Part shown: positions 9,787 to 19,318 of the stretch, in pieces | Numbering within the stretch: position 1 is the first letter of the stretch | Layout: the number at the start of each line of letters is the position of its first letter | Assembly: GCF_001465545.3 (NCBI RefSeq) | Contig: NZ_CP013480.3 | Location: 6,103,371 to 6,167,370 of the forward strand | Source: Pandoraea norimbergensis | Lineage (GTDB): Bacteria > Pseudomonadota > Gammaproteobacteria > Burkholderiales > Burkholderiaceae | Length of the DNA: 64,000 bases | Direction of reading: 5' to 3' | Program-made: the position numbers and the translations under genes | The notes under the pieces: generated by a model | Told to the model about the DNA's origin: nothing | The model's database searches: none | The model's input: the letters and a program-made list of their open reading frames with translations, nothing else

Positions 9787-11019
9787 ATGTCCGTTACCCT
9801 GCTTCGCGGCGGCAATGTGCTCGACGCTGCCGCCGGCCGCTTGCTCGCGCGCCACGACGTCGCCATCGAGGGCAACCGCATCACCGCCGTCTCCGCGACG
9901 CCGCTCGACATCGATGGTGCGACCGTCATCGACGTGACCGGCAAGACCGTCATGCCCGGCCTGATCGACTGCCACGTGCACGTCCTCGCCTCGCATCCGA
10001 ACCTCGGCACCAACGCCAGCCAGCCCAACGTGCTGACCGTGCTCAAGTCGCTGCCGATCATGCAAGGCATGCTCAATCGAGGCTTCACGACCGTGCGTGA
10101 CGCGGGCGGTGCTGACTGGGCGCTGCAACAAGCCATCGAACAAGGCGTGATCCCGGGCCCGCGTATTTTCCCGTCGGGCAAGGCGCTTTCGCAGACCGGC
10201 GGTCACGGCGATTTCCGCCCGCGCAGCGACACGCTGGAGCCGTGTTCGTGTGCGTTCCGTGCGGGTGCGATCGGCCGTGTCGTTGATGGTGTCGATCCGA
10301 TTCGTCTGGCCGTGCGCGAAGAAATCCAAATGGGCGCCACGCAGATCAAGCTGATGGCGTCGGGCGGTGTCGCGTCGCCGGTCGATCCGATTGCGAACAC
10401 GCAATATTCGGAAGACGAAATCCGCGCAGCGGTGGCGGAAGCCGAAGCCGCGCAAACGTATGTGATGGCCCACGCGTACACGCCGAAGGCGATCGCACGC
10501 GCCGTGCGCTGCGGCGTGCGCACCATCGAGCACGGCAACCTGTGCGATGCCGAGACGGCCAAGCTCATGGCCGAGAAAGGCGCGTATGTAGTGCCCACGC
10601 TCGTGACGTATGACGCACTCGCCAAGGACGGCGAATCGCTGGGCCTGCCGCCTGAATCGGTAGCGAAGGTCGAGAGCGTGCAACGTGCGGGCCGCGAGTC
10701 GCTGTCGATCTATCGCGACGCGGGCGTGAAGATGGGCTTCGGCTCCGACCTGCTGGGCGACATGCACAAGTACCAGTCGGATGAACTGACGATTCGCGCC
10801 GACGTGCTTGGCGCTGCCGACACGCTGCGCTCGGCAACCGTCATCGGTGCCGAGATTCTGAATCGCGTGGGCGAGCTGGGCGTGATCGCCCCGGGCGCAC
10901 TCGCCGACGTGCTCGTCGTCGACGGTAATCCGCTGGAGACCATCGGCGTGCTGACCGGTCAGGGCGTAGGCATTCAGTGGGTGTTCAAGGACGGCAAGGT
11001 CGCGAAGCAGCCGAAGTAA
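9787..11019 (+). CDS. Metal-dependent amidohydrolase (imidazolonepropionase/prolidase-like)
   Basis: 410 residues in the amidohydrolase superfamily. Visible metal and active-site elements are HVH at residues 63-65 (after MPGLIDC), a Lys in QIKLMASGG that may be carboxylated, His in VMAHAY and in RTIEHG, and Asp in GFGSDLLGD. N- and C-terminal beta-sandwich segments complete the fold. Relatives hydrolyse N-acyl amino acids, Xaa-Pro dipeptides or related amides in the cytoplasm; the exact substrate cannot be assigned. Upstream lie an MHS permease and a LysR regulator, together looking like an uptake-and-hydrolysis locus. The start has AAGGAAC upstream. Confidence 0.88.
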   Translation: MSVTLLRGGNVLDAAAGRLLARHDVAIEGNRITAVSATPLDIDGATVIDVTGKTVMPGLIDCHVHVLASHPNLGTNASQPNVLTVLKSLPIMQGMLNRGFTTVRDAGGADWALQQAIEQGVIPGPRIFPSGKALSQTGGHGDFRPRSDTLEPCSCAFRAGAIGRVVDGVDPIRLAVREEIQMGATQIKLMASGGVASPVDPIANTQYSEDEIRAAVAEAEAAQTYVMAHAYTPKAIARAVRCGVRTIEHGNLCDAETAKLMAEKGAYVVPTLVTYDALAKDGESLGLPPESVAKVESVQRAGRESLSIYRDAGVKMGFGSDLLGDMHKYQSDELTIRADVLGAADTLRSATVIGAEILNRVGELGVIAPGALADVLVVDGNPLETIGVLTGQGVGIQWVFKDGKVAKQPK

Positions 11020-11053
11020 TTGCCGCTGCGACATCGCTTTCGATGGCATGAAG

Positions 11054-11088
11054 AAAACGCCGTGACGTTCTACACGTCACGGCGTTTT
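11054..11088. terminator. Bidirectional rho-independent terminator
   Basis: AAAACGCCGTGACGT-tctac-ACGTCACGGCGTTTT is a perfect 15-bp stem with a 5-nt loop flanked by A and T runs. It lies between the convergent amidohydrolase (+) and SLC13 permease (-) genes and can serve both. Confidence 0.9.
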
Positions 11089-11119
11089 GCATTGCGTGGC
11101 GACGCTGATGTGTTGTGAC

Positions 11120-12499
11120 CTATCGCCACAACGTCCATGCAAATGCGGTGATAACGACCACGCAAATCAGATTGATGAAAAAGCCTGACTGCACCATCCG
11201 ACGTTGTGGCACTTGCCCGGTGCCGAACACGATGGCGTTGGGTGGTGTCGCCACCGGCAGCATAAAGGCACACGACGCACCGATACCGATCACCATCGTG
11301 AGCAACGCCTCTGGAAATCCTAAGGATACCGAAATAGTTGCAAAGATCGGCACCAGAATTGCGGCGCTTGCGGTGTTACTGGTGAGTTCGGTCAGAAACA
11401 CAATGAACGCCGCAGTGATCAACAGGACCGCCAGTGTGTGGCTCATCGCAAAGACGCTTGAAACGCCCTCCGCCATCACCACACTCGCGCCGGAATTTCG
11501 CAGCACCACGCTCAACGTTAAACCGCCACCGAACAACAACAGCACGCCCCAATCGGTGTGCTCCTGAATCTGCTTCCAGCTCGCCACGCCAGTCATGCCG
11601 ATCAAGACCGCCGCTGACAACGCAATGAGCGTATCCAGTTGCTTTACGCCACCGAGTAACTGGCTGATCTGCTGACTGAAGATCCAGCTGAGTACCGTGC
11701 CGGAAAAGATCGTCACAGCGACGACGCGTTGTGTGGTCCAGACCATGGGTTCCGTTGTCGTCTCGATCCGATGGTCTAGTCGCGGACGCAGCACGACGTA
11801 GATCGTCACCACCATCAGCGGCAACAACACCGCCACCAGCGGCACACCAAATTTCGCCCACGTCAGAAAGTCGATACCCAGATGCGTGGCCACCATCGCA
11901 TTGGGCACGCTGCCGACGATAGTGCCCAAGCCGCCGATGTTGGCGCTGTATGCGATACCGAGCAGCAGGAAGGTCACCGTGTTGCGGTCTTCACGCGTGT
12001 CGAGTTGCGCGAGGATGCCGAGTGCGAGCGGCAACATCATCGACGTCGTCGAGGTGTTGTTCACCCACATCGACATCGCAGCCGTCGCCCCGAACAACAT
12101 CCACGCCGCGCGGCTCATGCGTCCGCCCGCCAGATGCAACAGACGGTTGGCGAGAAAGCGGTCGAGTCCCTGCACGCGCAGGGCCGTTGCCAGCGCGAAA
12201 CCGCCGAAGAACAGAAACACGATGGGATGCGCAAACGACTGCAATGCCGCCGGTGTTTCCAGAATGCCCAGCAAAACCGCCAGCACAGGCACCATCAGCG
12301 CGGTCATGGTGAGATGCACCGCTTCTGAAAGCCACAGCACCGCGACGAACGCGGCCAATGCGAGACCTCGGTTGGTTTTGTCTTCGAACGGCAAGACAAG
12401 AATCATCGTCACCATCATCAGGGCACTGGCGGCCAGCACCCACATATCGCGTGTGGACACGGCCCAGGTGCGTGCCACCTTTCCAACAATATCGTTCAT
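11120..12499 (-). CDS. SLC13/DASS-family anion permease
   Basis: 459 residues, hydrophobic throughout, with about 11-12 membrane segments. The SNT-type motif MWVNNTSTTSMMLPLALGI and a second VFLTELTSNTASAAILVPI repeat the two Asn-Thr re-entrant loops of the divalent anion:sodium symporter family. These inner-membrane proteins import dicarboxylates, citrate or sulfate, usually with Na+. The gene stands alone, convergent with the amidohydrolase gene. AGGAG lies just before the ATG at 12499. Dicarboxylate specificity is likelier than sulfate given the surrounding carbon metabolism, but this is inference. Confidence 0.9.
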   Translation of the reverse strand: MNDIVGKVARTWAVSTRDMWVLAASALMMVTMILVLPFEDKTNRGLALAAFVAVLWLSEAVHLTMTALMVPVLAVLLGILETPAALQSFAHPIVFLFFGGFALATALRVQGLDRFLANRLLHLAGGRMSRAAWMLFGATAAMSMWVNNTSTTSMMLPLALGILAQLDTREDRNTVTFLLLGIAYSANIGGLGTIVGSVPNAMVATHLGIDFLTWAKFGVPLVAVLLPLMVVTIYVVLRPRLDHRIETTTEPMVWTTQRVVAVTIFSGTVLSWIFSQQISQLLGGVKQLDTLIALSAAVLIGMTGVASWKQIQEHTDWGVLLLFGGGLTLSVVLRNSGASVVMAEGVSSVFAMSHTLAVLLITAAFIVFLTELTSNTASAAILVPIFATISVSLGFPEALLTMVIGIGASCAFMLPVATPPNAIVFGTGQVPQRRMVQSGFFINLICVVVITAFAWTLWR

Positions 12500-12877
12500 C
12501 TCCTGATACCTCGATCCCTATAGTCATTTTGGTTGGCGGCGCCCGGACCGCTTTGGGGGGGTGATCGAGGGCCACACGGCGAGCTCTCCAACCGCTTTAC
12601 ATCCAGCGAAGCAAAGCAGCAGTGACTCGCGCGCGTACGTTAGATGGCTATTTGCCGAAGTAACGCCAAGGGAAAAGGCCCAAACACGTTTTGGGCGGGG
12701 AATCAGGGTGGGAGCGCAGAGGGGACTGGCAATGTCCACTTGGCGAAACATGAACAGGGAAACCGAAAGCGCGTCGCTTCGAACGGCCGAAGAATTGGCC
12801 CCGCTACGTCAGATAGCGCAGGCACGTGACGAAGCATTTCCTGATACCGAGAACGCCGTCAGAGGACGCTACTCAAC
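12500..12877. other. Gene-free divergent region (378 bp)
   Basis: It separates the SLC13 permease (-) from the coiled-coil protein (+). It holds a hairpin GCCCAAA-cacgt-TTTGGGC at 12678-12696 and a G7 run near 12554. No credible reading frame or clear promoter was found, and its composition looks less GC-rich than its surroundings. Confidence 0.5.
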
Positions 12878-14011
12878 ATGTCATCCGAATTTTCATTCAC
12901 CCCATGGAAACCCTGGAGTTCAGATGTGTATTCACCGTTGGACGCGTCGCTGCTCGACGCCCAAGTCCATCCCCCCTCGGTCGCCGGAGGTCGATCGACC
13001 AATGCGCTCCATCGCGACATCGTCGCAAAGCTTGAGGGAATGAAAAACGTCGCATGGCAACTGGGCGAAAGCCGTTTCGAAGCAGTGCCGGCAGCGCAAA
13101 TCGATGCGGCGATCGACGGTCTTGCCAAAGCGATGAGGAAGATCGATGAGACGGTATGGGACAAGACGAGCACGCCGGGACGTCATCTCAATCCGCTGCA
13201 TTGCTTTCGTCGGTATGCGCGCAAACAGAGTGATGTACGCGACACGAAAGAATTATCAAAGTCTGCCCGCCATCTTCACGAGAGCCTGCAGCAGATCGAC
13301 GGTGCTTTGAACGGTCTGTTGAATACCACGTCGACGTTGTGCGATGGCAAGGAAAGCGCGGACAACGTTGTGACGCAGGCCAATTTGATCAGTGACGTGC
13401 GAACGCATCTCGACGCCGCCCGCAGATGCCTGCCCTCGTCAAAGAATCGGTTCAACACAAAGGCCGTGGTGGTCGCATTGCTTGCGGCCGCGTCGATAGC
13501 CATCACGGTCTGCGCGTTTGTCGCATCCGGCGGGACCATCGCTGCCGCGCTCTTTGCAATCGGTATCGCAGTCACGTTAGCCAGTTCGATCAACACCATC
13601 CTCAACCAACGCTTTTACCAACGCGACACCGGCTGGAACGAGTTGTCCAAAGCCGTGGACAAGCTACACGATCTGACCATCACACAACTGGAGCAACGCA
13701 TGAACACCGTAAATTCCTATCGCACGCTCAAAGGCATCGAACATCTCACACAAGAAACTGGAAACTTGCGCAATGACATCGGTCATGTCAGACGCGCAAC
13801 GGATAGTATCGACAAACGAACGACAACGATGGGGAATGACATCGCGGGGCTTCGTGCCGCATTTACCGGTCACAGTAGTGACCTCGCCGACATTCGAACC
13901 ACGCTCAATGGGCAGAGCAACGACATCAGCAACCTTCGTTCCTCAATGGACGCGATGAATGCCACGATGGAGCGCATGCGAAAAGATTTTGAAGCTGCCC
14001 GCTTGACGTAA
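12878..14011 (+). CDS. Unrecognised protein with two membrane helices and a 14-residue coiled-coil repeat
   Basis: 377 residues. No known family was recognised. Residues 1-190 are mostly helical and polar; two adjacent hydrophobic helices lie at about 195-215 and 219-240. The C-terminal third is a long predicted coiled coil with a repeating unit that begins DIAGLR (321), DLADIR (335) and DISNLR (349), exactly 14 residues apart, with an earlier relative DIGHVR at 300. No signal peptide is seen. AGAGGACG precedes the ATG. The gene is isolated, flanked by a divergent permease and convergent trpS, with no operon partner. The membrane hairpin plus coiled coil recalls, in outline only, secreted translocator or inclusion-type effectors; a cytoplasmic membrane scaffold is equally possible. 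Confidence 0.8.
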   Translation: MSSEFSFTPWKPWSSDVYSPLDASLLDAQVHPPSVAGGRSTNALHRDIVAKLEGMKNVAWQLGESRFEAVPAAQIDAAIDGLAKAMRKIDETVWDKTSTPGRHLNPLHCFRRYARKQSDVRDTKELSKSARHLHESLQQIDGALNGLLNTTSTLCDGKESADNVVTQANLISDVRTHLDAARRCLPSSKNRFNTKAVVVALLAAASIAITVCAFVASGGTIAAALFAIGIAVTLASSINTILNQRFYQRDTGWNELSKAVDKLHDLTITQLEQRMNTVNSYRTLKGIEHLTQETGNLRNDIGHVRRATDSIDKRTTTMGNDIAGLRAAFTGHSSDLADIRTTLNGQSNDISNLRSSMDAMNATMERMRKDFEAARLT

Positions 14012-14027
14012 ATTTGATGGCATCAAG

Positions 14028-14056
14028 AAAAAGGGGCAGCCCTCGCGGACTGCCCC
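14028..14056 (-). terminator. Rho-independent terminator of trpS
   Basis: On the minus strand GGGGCAG-t-CC-gcga-GG-g-CTGCCCC is followed directly by TTTTTC. It begins about 60 bp after the trpS stop. The C/A mismatch does not disrupt the two G:C-rich stems. The convergent coiled-coil gene ends 21 bp from its left side. Confidence 0.85.
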
Positions 14057-14117
14057 TCTCGACATCTGCAGCGCGTGCTTCACATGAATATCGCGCTTGT
14101 GTCTTGCTCGTAAGACG

Positions 14118-15146
14118 TTACTTCTTCCAGCCCGGTGTGACGAATACCGAGCGCACGTCATCCAGCGTTTGCGACACAGTTTCGCGGGCCCGTTCGGTGC
14201 CGGCGCGCAGCATATCCCACACGTATTCCGGGTTCTTCGCGAACTCCTCGCGGCGCTCACGCATCGGACGCAGCATCTCTTGCAGACGCTCTTCCAGACG
14301 CGCCTTCACCTTCGAGTCGCCCAGACCGCCACGCACGTAGTGGTCCTTCATCGCTTGCACGCCTTCCTTGTCTTCATCGAACGCATCGAGATACGCAAAC
14401 GCGACGTTGCCTTCCAGATGGCCCGGGTCTTCCACGCGCAGGTGCAGCGGATCGGTGTAGCAGTTCTTCACGGCTTTGCGAATCTCGTCCGGCGACGACG
14501 AAATGTTGATCACATTGCCGAGCGACTTGCTCATCTTCGCCTTGCCGTCGATCCCCGGCAGACGGCCGATCGGCGGCACGAGGGCTTTCGTTTCAACCAG
14601 AATTTCGCGATCGGCCAGACGGTTCAGACGCCGCACGATTTCGTTCGTCTGCTCGATCATCGGCAGTTGGTCTTCGCCCACCGGCACCAGCGTTGCGCGG
14701 AATGCCGTGATGTCGGCGGCCTGGCTCACCGGATAGGTGAGGAAGCCGGCCGGAATATCGCGTTCGAAGTTACGCAGCCCGATTTCCTGCTTCACGGTCG
14801 GGTTGCGCTCGAGGCGCGCCACCGTGACGAGGTTCAGGTAATAGAAGGTGAGTTCGGTAAGCTCGGGCAGCCACGTCTGCACGCAGATGGTGGTCACGTC
14901 CGGGTCGATGCCGACGGCCAGATAATCGAGCGCCACTTCCGAGACATTGCGATGCACCTTGCCGCGATCATCCGTGTTGTCGGTGAGCGCCTGCGCGTCG
15001 GCCACGAGGACGAATTGCTTGTATTCGTGCTGATAAGCGACGCGGTTCTTCAGACTGCCGACGTAGTGACCCAGGTGCAGCGGGCCAGTCGGGCGGTCAC
15101 CCGTGAGAATGACCTTGCGGTCCGCAGGCGACTTCGAAACACTCAT
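14118..15146 (-). CDS. trpS: Tryptophan--tRNA ligase
   Basis: 342 residues from the ATG at 15146, with GGAGAG just upstream; longer starts up to 15242 lack a ribosome site and conservation. The class I synthetase ATP motifs HLGH (24-27, in [10 protein letters not shown]) and KMSKS (204-208) are intact. [14 protein letters not shown] and the remaining Rossmann-fold residues fit bacterial TrpRS. It charges tRNA-Trp in the cytoplasm. Transcribed alone, with a strong terminator after it. Confidence 0.95.
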   Translation of the reverse strand: MSVSKSPADRKVILTGDRPTGPLHLGHYVGSLKNRVAYQHEYKQFVLVADAQALTDNTDDRGKVHRNVSEVALDYLAVGIDPDVTTICVQTWLPELTELTFYYLNLVTVARLERNPTVKQEIGLRNFERDIPAGFLTYPVSQAADITAFRATLVPVGEDQLPMIEQTNEIVRRLNRLADREILVETKALVPPIGRLPGIDGKAKMSKSLGNVINISSSPDEIRKAVKNCYTDPLHLRVEDPGHLEGNVAFAYLDAFDEDKEGVQAMKDHYVRGGLGDSKVKARLEERLQEMLRPMRERREEFAKNPEYVWDMLRAGTERARETVSQTLDDVRSVFVTPGWKK

Positions 15147-15460
15147 TTTTCTCTCCATAATCAACCGCTTACTCAACCGGTTACTTAGCACATTGGTGGG
15201 CTGACCACACCCGCCAAGCCGCGCCAAAACCCTCCGTCGCATGCTCAGCGGGCATCGAGTCTACCCACTCGCGTAAACCGTAACTCCCGAATGGTAGCGC
15301 GTTGGCCGGATGCCGGTATGGAAACGGCGTTGTGGGGTGGCAATTCAGATCGCGCTGGAGGACCGCTTTGCGCGGCCCAATAAAAATGCCGTTCAGTCTT
15401 GCCACTGAACGGCATTTGCCAGCTTATCACCTGCGGATTGCAACGTCGGATGTCGCCCGC
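15147..15460. other. Intergenic region between trpS and the indolepyruvate oxidoreductase gene (314 bp)
   Basis: The left part is the trpS leader and contains two imperfect direct copies of AACCGSTTACT (15165-15187), which include the palindrome AACCGGTT. The right part holds the terminator at 15382-15417. No gene is seen. Confidence 0.55.
15382..15417 (-). terminator. Terminator of the indolepyruvate oxidoreductase gene
   Basis: AAATGCCGTTCAGT-cttgcc-ACTGAACGGCATTT is a perfect 14-bp stem with a 6-nt loop; on the minus strand it runs into ATTTTTATT. It starts about 43 bp beyond the stop codon. Confidence 0.8.
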
Positions 15461-18400
15461 TTAGCGCGCCGTCACCACCGGAATGCCCTTGAGGGACTTG
15501 CCGCTGCTGCGCGCGTGGGCCAGTGCCTCGGTCACCGCGTCACCGGTGGCCGGTGTCACGTCGAGACGACCGGCAATGGTCGCCTCGACACGTTTCGCCA
15601 TCACCAGATTCGCCAGCTTCACATGGCCGTAGCCGCGAATCTTTGCCGGGACTTCCGCCAATGCCGCCACATCCGCCAGCGTCTCGGCATTCAGACCTGC
15701 CAGCGCCTGACCGATGGTCGCACGGTAGTCCGCAATCAACTGACGCTCCATGCGGCGCTCCAGCGTGTAGCCGAACACATCGAGGGCACCGCCACGCAGG
15801 CCGCGCAGCTTCGCCATGCCGCGCAACACGGGCCACAACCACGGGCCGATCGTGACCTTCTTCGGGGCACCACCGTCCTTGCCGCGCGCGATGAGCGGCG
15901 GGGCCATGTGGAACTCCAGACGGAAGTCGCGCCCCGGCTTGCCGTCGAACGTCTCGCCCAGCGCATCGGTGAACGACGTCTCGGCATACAGACGCGCCAC
16001 TTCATACTCGTCCTTGTACGCCATCAGACGCGAAAGCTGCTGCGCCACGGCGCGCGACACACGGCCCGGTGCACCCGCCACGCGCGTTTCCGCATCGGCG
16101 ACCTGCTTCACAAAGCTCGCAAACTGCGCCGCATACGCCGCGCTCTGATACTTCGTCAGCAAATCGACGCGGTGTGCGACGAGTTCGTCGAACGACATGT
16201 CCGCCGCCACCGGCGCATGCACCGGCTGATTCACGGCCTTGGCCGTCGTTTGCGTCAGTGCCGTCGGATCACCCGCTGCGAGGCGGCCAATGGCCAGCGC
16301 CAACTGGTTCATCGGCACGGCAACGTTGTTCAGTTCGATCGCACGTTGCAGCGCGTCCAGCGACACCGGCACGAGACCCAGTTGCCACGCAAAGCCGAGC
16401 ATGATGATGTTCGCGCCCATCGTGTCGCCGAGGAAGCGCTGCGCCAACGCCTGCGCGTCGCACGCGTCGAGCTTCTCGTTGCCGGCCGCATGACGCATCT
16501 TCGCGAGCAACGCGTCGGCATGCAGGTTGGCATCGGGGTTCTGCACGAACGTCGCGTTCGGAATGGCATGCGTGTTGACCACCACACGCGTGCGGTCGCG
16601 GCGCACGGTTTGCAGCGCATCGGCGCTCGCCCCCACGACCATGTCGCAGGCCAGCAGCACGTCGGCCTGCTGCGTGTCGATACGCACCTGATTGAGTGCC
16701 TGCGGCGTATTAGCAAAGCGCACGAACGACAGCACAGCGCCACCCTTCTGCGCAAAACCCATGAAGTCGAGCACCGAAGCGCTCTTGCCTTCGAGGTGCG
16801 CCGCCATCGTGATGAGCGCGCCAATCGTAACCACGCCCGTGCCACCCACACCCGTGACCATGATGTCGAACGGTGCATCGCCAGCAAGTGCAGCCGGCTG
16901 CGGCAGCGCGTTCAGACGCCCTTCAAACGCCGCCTGATCGAACGCCGCAGCGAGCGCCTTCTTCAGCGCCGCACCCTTGACCGAGACGAAGCTCGGGCAG
17001 AAGCCGTTCACGCACGAAAAGTCCTTGTTGCACGACGATTGATCGATGCGGCGCTTGCGGCCCATCGCCGTTTCCACCGGCTCGACCGACAGGCAGTTCG
17101 AGGCCACGCCGCAATCGCCGCAGCCTTCGCAAACGGCTTCGTTGATGAATAGACGGCGATCCGGATTCGGGAATTCGTTTTTCTTCCGACGACGGCGTTT
17201 TTCCGCCGCGCAAGTCTGGTCGTAGATGAGCACGGTCGCGCCCGCAATCTCGCGCAGCTCGCGCTGCACGGCGTCGAGTTCGCTGCGGTGATGGAACGTC
17301 GTGCCCTTCGGAAACTGACCTTCGTGTCCGACGTATTTCTCGGGCTCGTCGCTCACCACCACCAGCTTGGCGATCCCTTCGGCCTCGACCTGACGCGCAA
17401 TCTGCGGCACCGAAATCGAACCGTCGACGGGTTGCCCGCCGGTCATCGCCACGGCGTCGTTGTAGAGAATCTTGTAGGTGATGTTCGCCTTCGAGGCGAC
17501 CGCCTGACGAATGGCAAGCAGGCCCGAGTGGAAGTACGTGCCGTCGCCCAGATTCTGGAAAACGTGCGGACGTTTGGTGAAGTTCGAATGCGCGGCCCAG
17601 TCGACACCTTCGCCACCCATCTGAATCAGGCCCGTGGTGTCGCGGTCCATCCACGACGCCATGAAGTGGCAACCGATACCCGCCTGCGCAATGGAGCCGT
17701 CAGGCACCTTGGTCGACGTGTTGTGCGGGCAGCCCGAGCAGAAATACGGCACGCGGCGCACGCCATCGGCTTCGTTCGAGAGGATGTCGTGCGCCACGAG
17801 ATCGACCACGCGCTCGCGACGATCGAGCGACGGGCGATGCTTCGCGATCCATTCGGCAAATACCGGCAATACGCGCGACGGACGCAGTTCGCCGAGTGCG
17901 GACAGCAGCGCGCGGCCCTCGGTGTCGGTCTTGCCAAGCACGATGGGGCGCGAGCCGGTCGTGCGGTTGTACAGGTATTGCTTGATCTGCTGCTCGACCA
18001 CCGGGCCCTTCTCTTCGATGACGAGAATTTCCGTGAGGCCGGCCACAAAGCTGTCGAGACGCGACATCTCCAGCGGGAACGACTGCCCTACCTTGTAGAT
18101 GCGCACACCGGCGGCGGCGAGGTCTTCGATGGTGATGTCCAGACGGCGCAGCGTCTCCATCAAGTCGAGGTGCGCCTTGCCGCAGGTGACGATACCGATG
18201 TCGGCGTCCGGCGTGGGGGCAATCCACTTGTCGATGCTATTCACGCGAGCGAACGCGCGCACGGCGTCGAGCTTGGCAGCCAGACGCGTCTCGAGCGCGA
18301 GGCTCGGCAGGTCGGGCCAGCGGTTGTGTAGACCGCCTTCAGGCGTCACGTAATCGAGCGGTTCGGCCCAGTCGGTGCGGATCTTGTCGAGGTCGACGGT

Positions 18401-19078
18401 GCCGCGCGACTCCACGGTTTCCGAAATCGCCTTGAGGCCCGCCCACGCACCGGAGAAGCGCGACAGTGCATAGCCGTAGAGACCGAATTCGACGAGCTCA
18501 CCGATGTCGGCGGGGTTTAGTACGGGCATGCTCCACGACATCATCGTGAAGTCACTCTGGTGCGGCATCGACGACGACACGCAGCCGTGATCGTCCCCCG
18601 CCACCACGAGTACACCACCGTGGCGCGACGCACCGTAGGCATTGCCGTGCTTGAGCGCATCGCCCGCGCGATCGACTCCCGGGCCTTTGCCGTACCACAT
18701 GCCAAACACACCTTCGACGGTGCGCTCCGGGTCGTCTTCCACGCGTTGCGTGCCCATGACGGCCGTGCCGCCGAGCTCTTCGTTGATCGCCGGCAGAAAC
18801 TTGACCTTGGCCGCGTCGAGCAGCTTCTTGGCCTTCCACAGTTGCTGATCCACGCCGCCGAGCGGCGAGCCGCGATAACCGCTGATGAAGCCCGCCGTGT
18901 TCAGGCCGCGCGCGGCGTCCAACTGGTGTTGCATCAGCAAAATGCGCACGAGCGCTTGCGTGCCGGTCAGGAAAATCTGACCACGGCGTGCGGTGAGCGC
19001 GTCGGAGAGCTGATAGTCGGGATGGGCCAGCGGGTTGGCCGTGGGCGTCGCAAGCGCGGCGCGCATGGGGGCATTCAT
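15461..19078 (-). CDS. Fused indolepyruvate ferredoxin oxidoreductase
   Basis: 1205 residues: the long fused form common in proteobacteria, joining the thiamine-diphosphate-binding IorA-like part, an iron-sulfur region and an IorB-like gamma domain. The N-terminus carries the pyrimidine-domain sequence SGYRGSPLGGVDQQLW. A cysteine cluster CEGCGDCGVASNC fits an Fe-S site, and TGVGGTGVVTIGALI marks the gamma domain. The enzyme oxidatively decarboxylates aryl 2-oxo acids such as indolepyruvate or phenylpyruvate to aryl-acetyl-CoA, passing electrons to ferredoxin or a similar carrier; cytoplasmic. Divergent from an Lrp-type regulator, which probably controls it. Some family members prefer branched-chain 2-oxo acids. 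Confidence 0.92.
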   Translation of the reverse strand: MNAPMRAALATPTANPLAHPDYQLSDALTARRGQIFLTGTQALVRILLMQHQLDAARGLNTAGFISGYRGSPLGGVDQQLWKAKKLLDAAKVKFLPAINEELGGTAVMGTQRVEDDPERTVEGVFGMWYGKGPGVDRAGDALKHGNAYGASRHGGVLVVAGDDHGCVSSSMPHQSDFTMMSWSMPVLNPADIGELVEFGLYGYALSRFSGAWAGLKAISETVESRGTVDLDKIRTDWAEPLDYVTPEGGLHNRWPDLPSLALETRLAAKLDAVRAFARVNSIDKWIAPTPDADIGIVTCGKAHLDLMETLRRLDITIEDLAAAGVRIYKVGQSFPLEMSRLDSFVAGLTEILVIEEKGPVVEQQIKQYLYNRTTGSRPIVLGKTDTEGRALLSALGELRPSRVLPVFAEWIAKHRPSLDRRERVVDLVAHDILSNEADGVRRVPYFCSGCPHNTSTKVPDGSIAQAGIGCHFMASWMDRDTTGLIQMGGEGVDWAAHSNFTKRPHVFQNLGDGTYFHSGLLAIRQAVASKANITYKILYNDAVAMTGGQPVDGSISVPQIARQVEAEGIAKLVVVSDEPEKYVGHEGQFPKGTTFHHRSELDAVQRELREIAGATVLIYDQTCAAEKRRRRKKNEFPNPDRRLFINEAVCEGCGDCGVASNCLSVEPVETAMGRKRRIDQSSCNKDFSCVNGFCPSFVSVKGAALKKALAAAFDQAAFEGRLNALPQPAALAGDAPFDIMVTGVGGTGVVTIGALITMAAHLEGKSASVLDFMGFAQKGGAVLSFVRFANTPQALNQVRIDTQQADVLLACDMVVGASADALQTVRRDRTRVVVNTHAIPNATFVQNPDANLHADALLAKMRHAAGNEKLDACDAQALAQRFLGDTMGANIIMLGFAWQLGLVPVSLDALQRAIELNNVAVPMNQLALAIGRLAAGDPTALTQTTAKAVNQPVHAPVAADMSFDELVAHRVDLLTKYQSAAYAAQFASFVKQVADAETRVAGAPGRVSRAVAQQLSRLMAYKDEYEVARLYAETSFTDALGETFDGKPGRDFRLEFHMAPPLIARGKDGGAPKKVTIGPWLWPVLRGMAKLRGLRGGALDVFGYTLERRMERQLIADYRATIGQALAGLNAETLADVAALAEVPAKIRGYGHVKLANLVMAKRVEATIAGRLDVTPATGDAVTEALAHARSSGKSLKGIPVVTAR

Positions 19079-19289
19079 CGTGTATCTCCTGATCCCCGTG
19101 CGGCCCGTTCCAGCATCTTGCGATCAGAGAAATGATCAATGCGGGCCGTGCTTCGGGGGCGTGTCGTTATGTTCGTTGTCGCGCCCGGCCCAGCAGGACA
19201 GGCGAGCGTCCGTATGGAAGCAGTGTATGGGGAGGCAGGAGAAAGATTTTTACTATTTCACTCGGTTTGGCGCAGAATAAGAAACGTTC

Positions 19290-19318
19290 ATTTCGAAATA
19301 GGCCATTTTGCAAAATGG
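19290..19318. promoter_or_regulatory. Palindrome pair over the Lrp start codon, candidate autoregulatory operator
   Basis: CCATTTTGCAAAATGG (19303-19318) is a perfect 16-bp palindrome that includes the regulator's ATG (19315). Immediately before it, ATTTCGAAAT (19290-19299) is a perfect 10-bp palindrome whose centre is 16 bp away. Tandem AT-rich dyads suit binding by Lrp-family oligomers. Confidence 0.6.

Noticed and set aside
12561..13043. 160-codon plus-strand frame overlapping the start of the coiled-coil gene
   Set aside because: Overlaps a better-supported gene in another frame; no ribosome site and no domain-like sequence.
15302..17152. 616-codon plus-strand frame opposite the indolepyruvate oxidoreductase
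   Set aside because: Antisense shadow; the real gene on the other strand has complete motifs.
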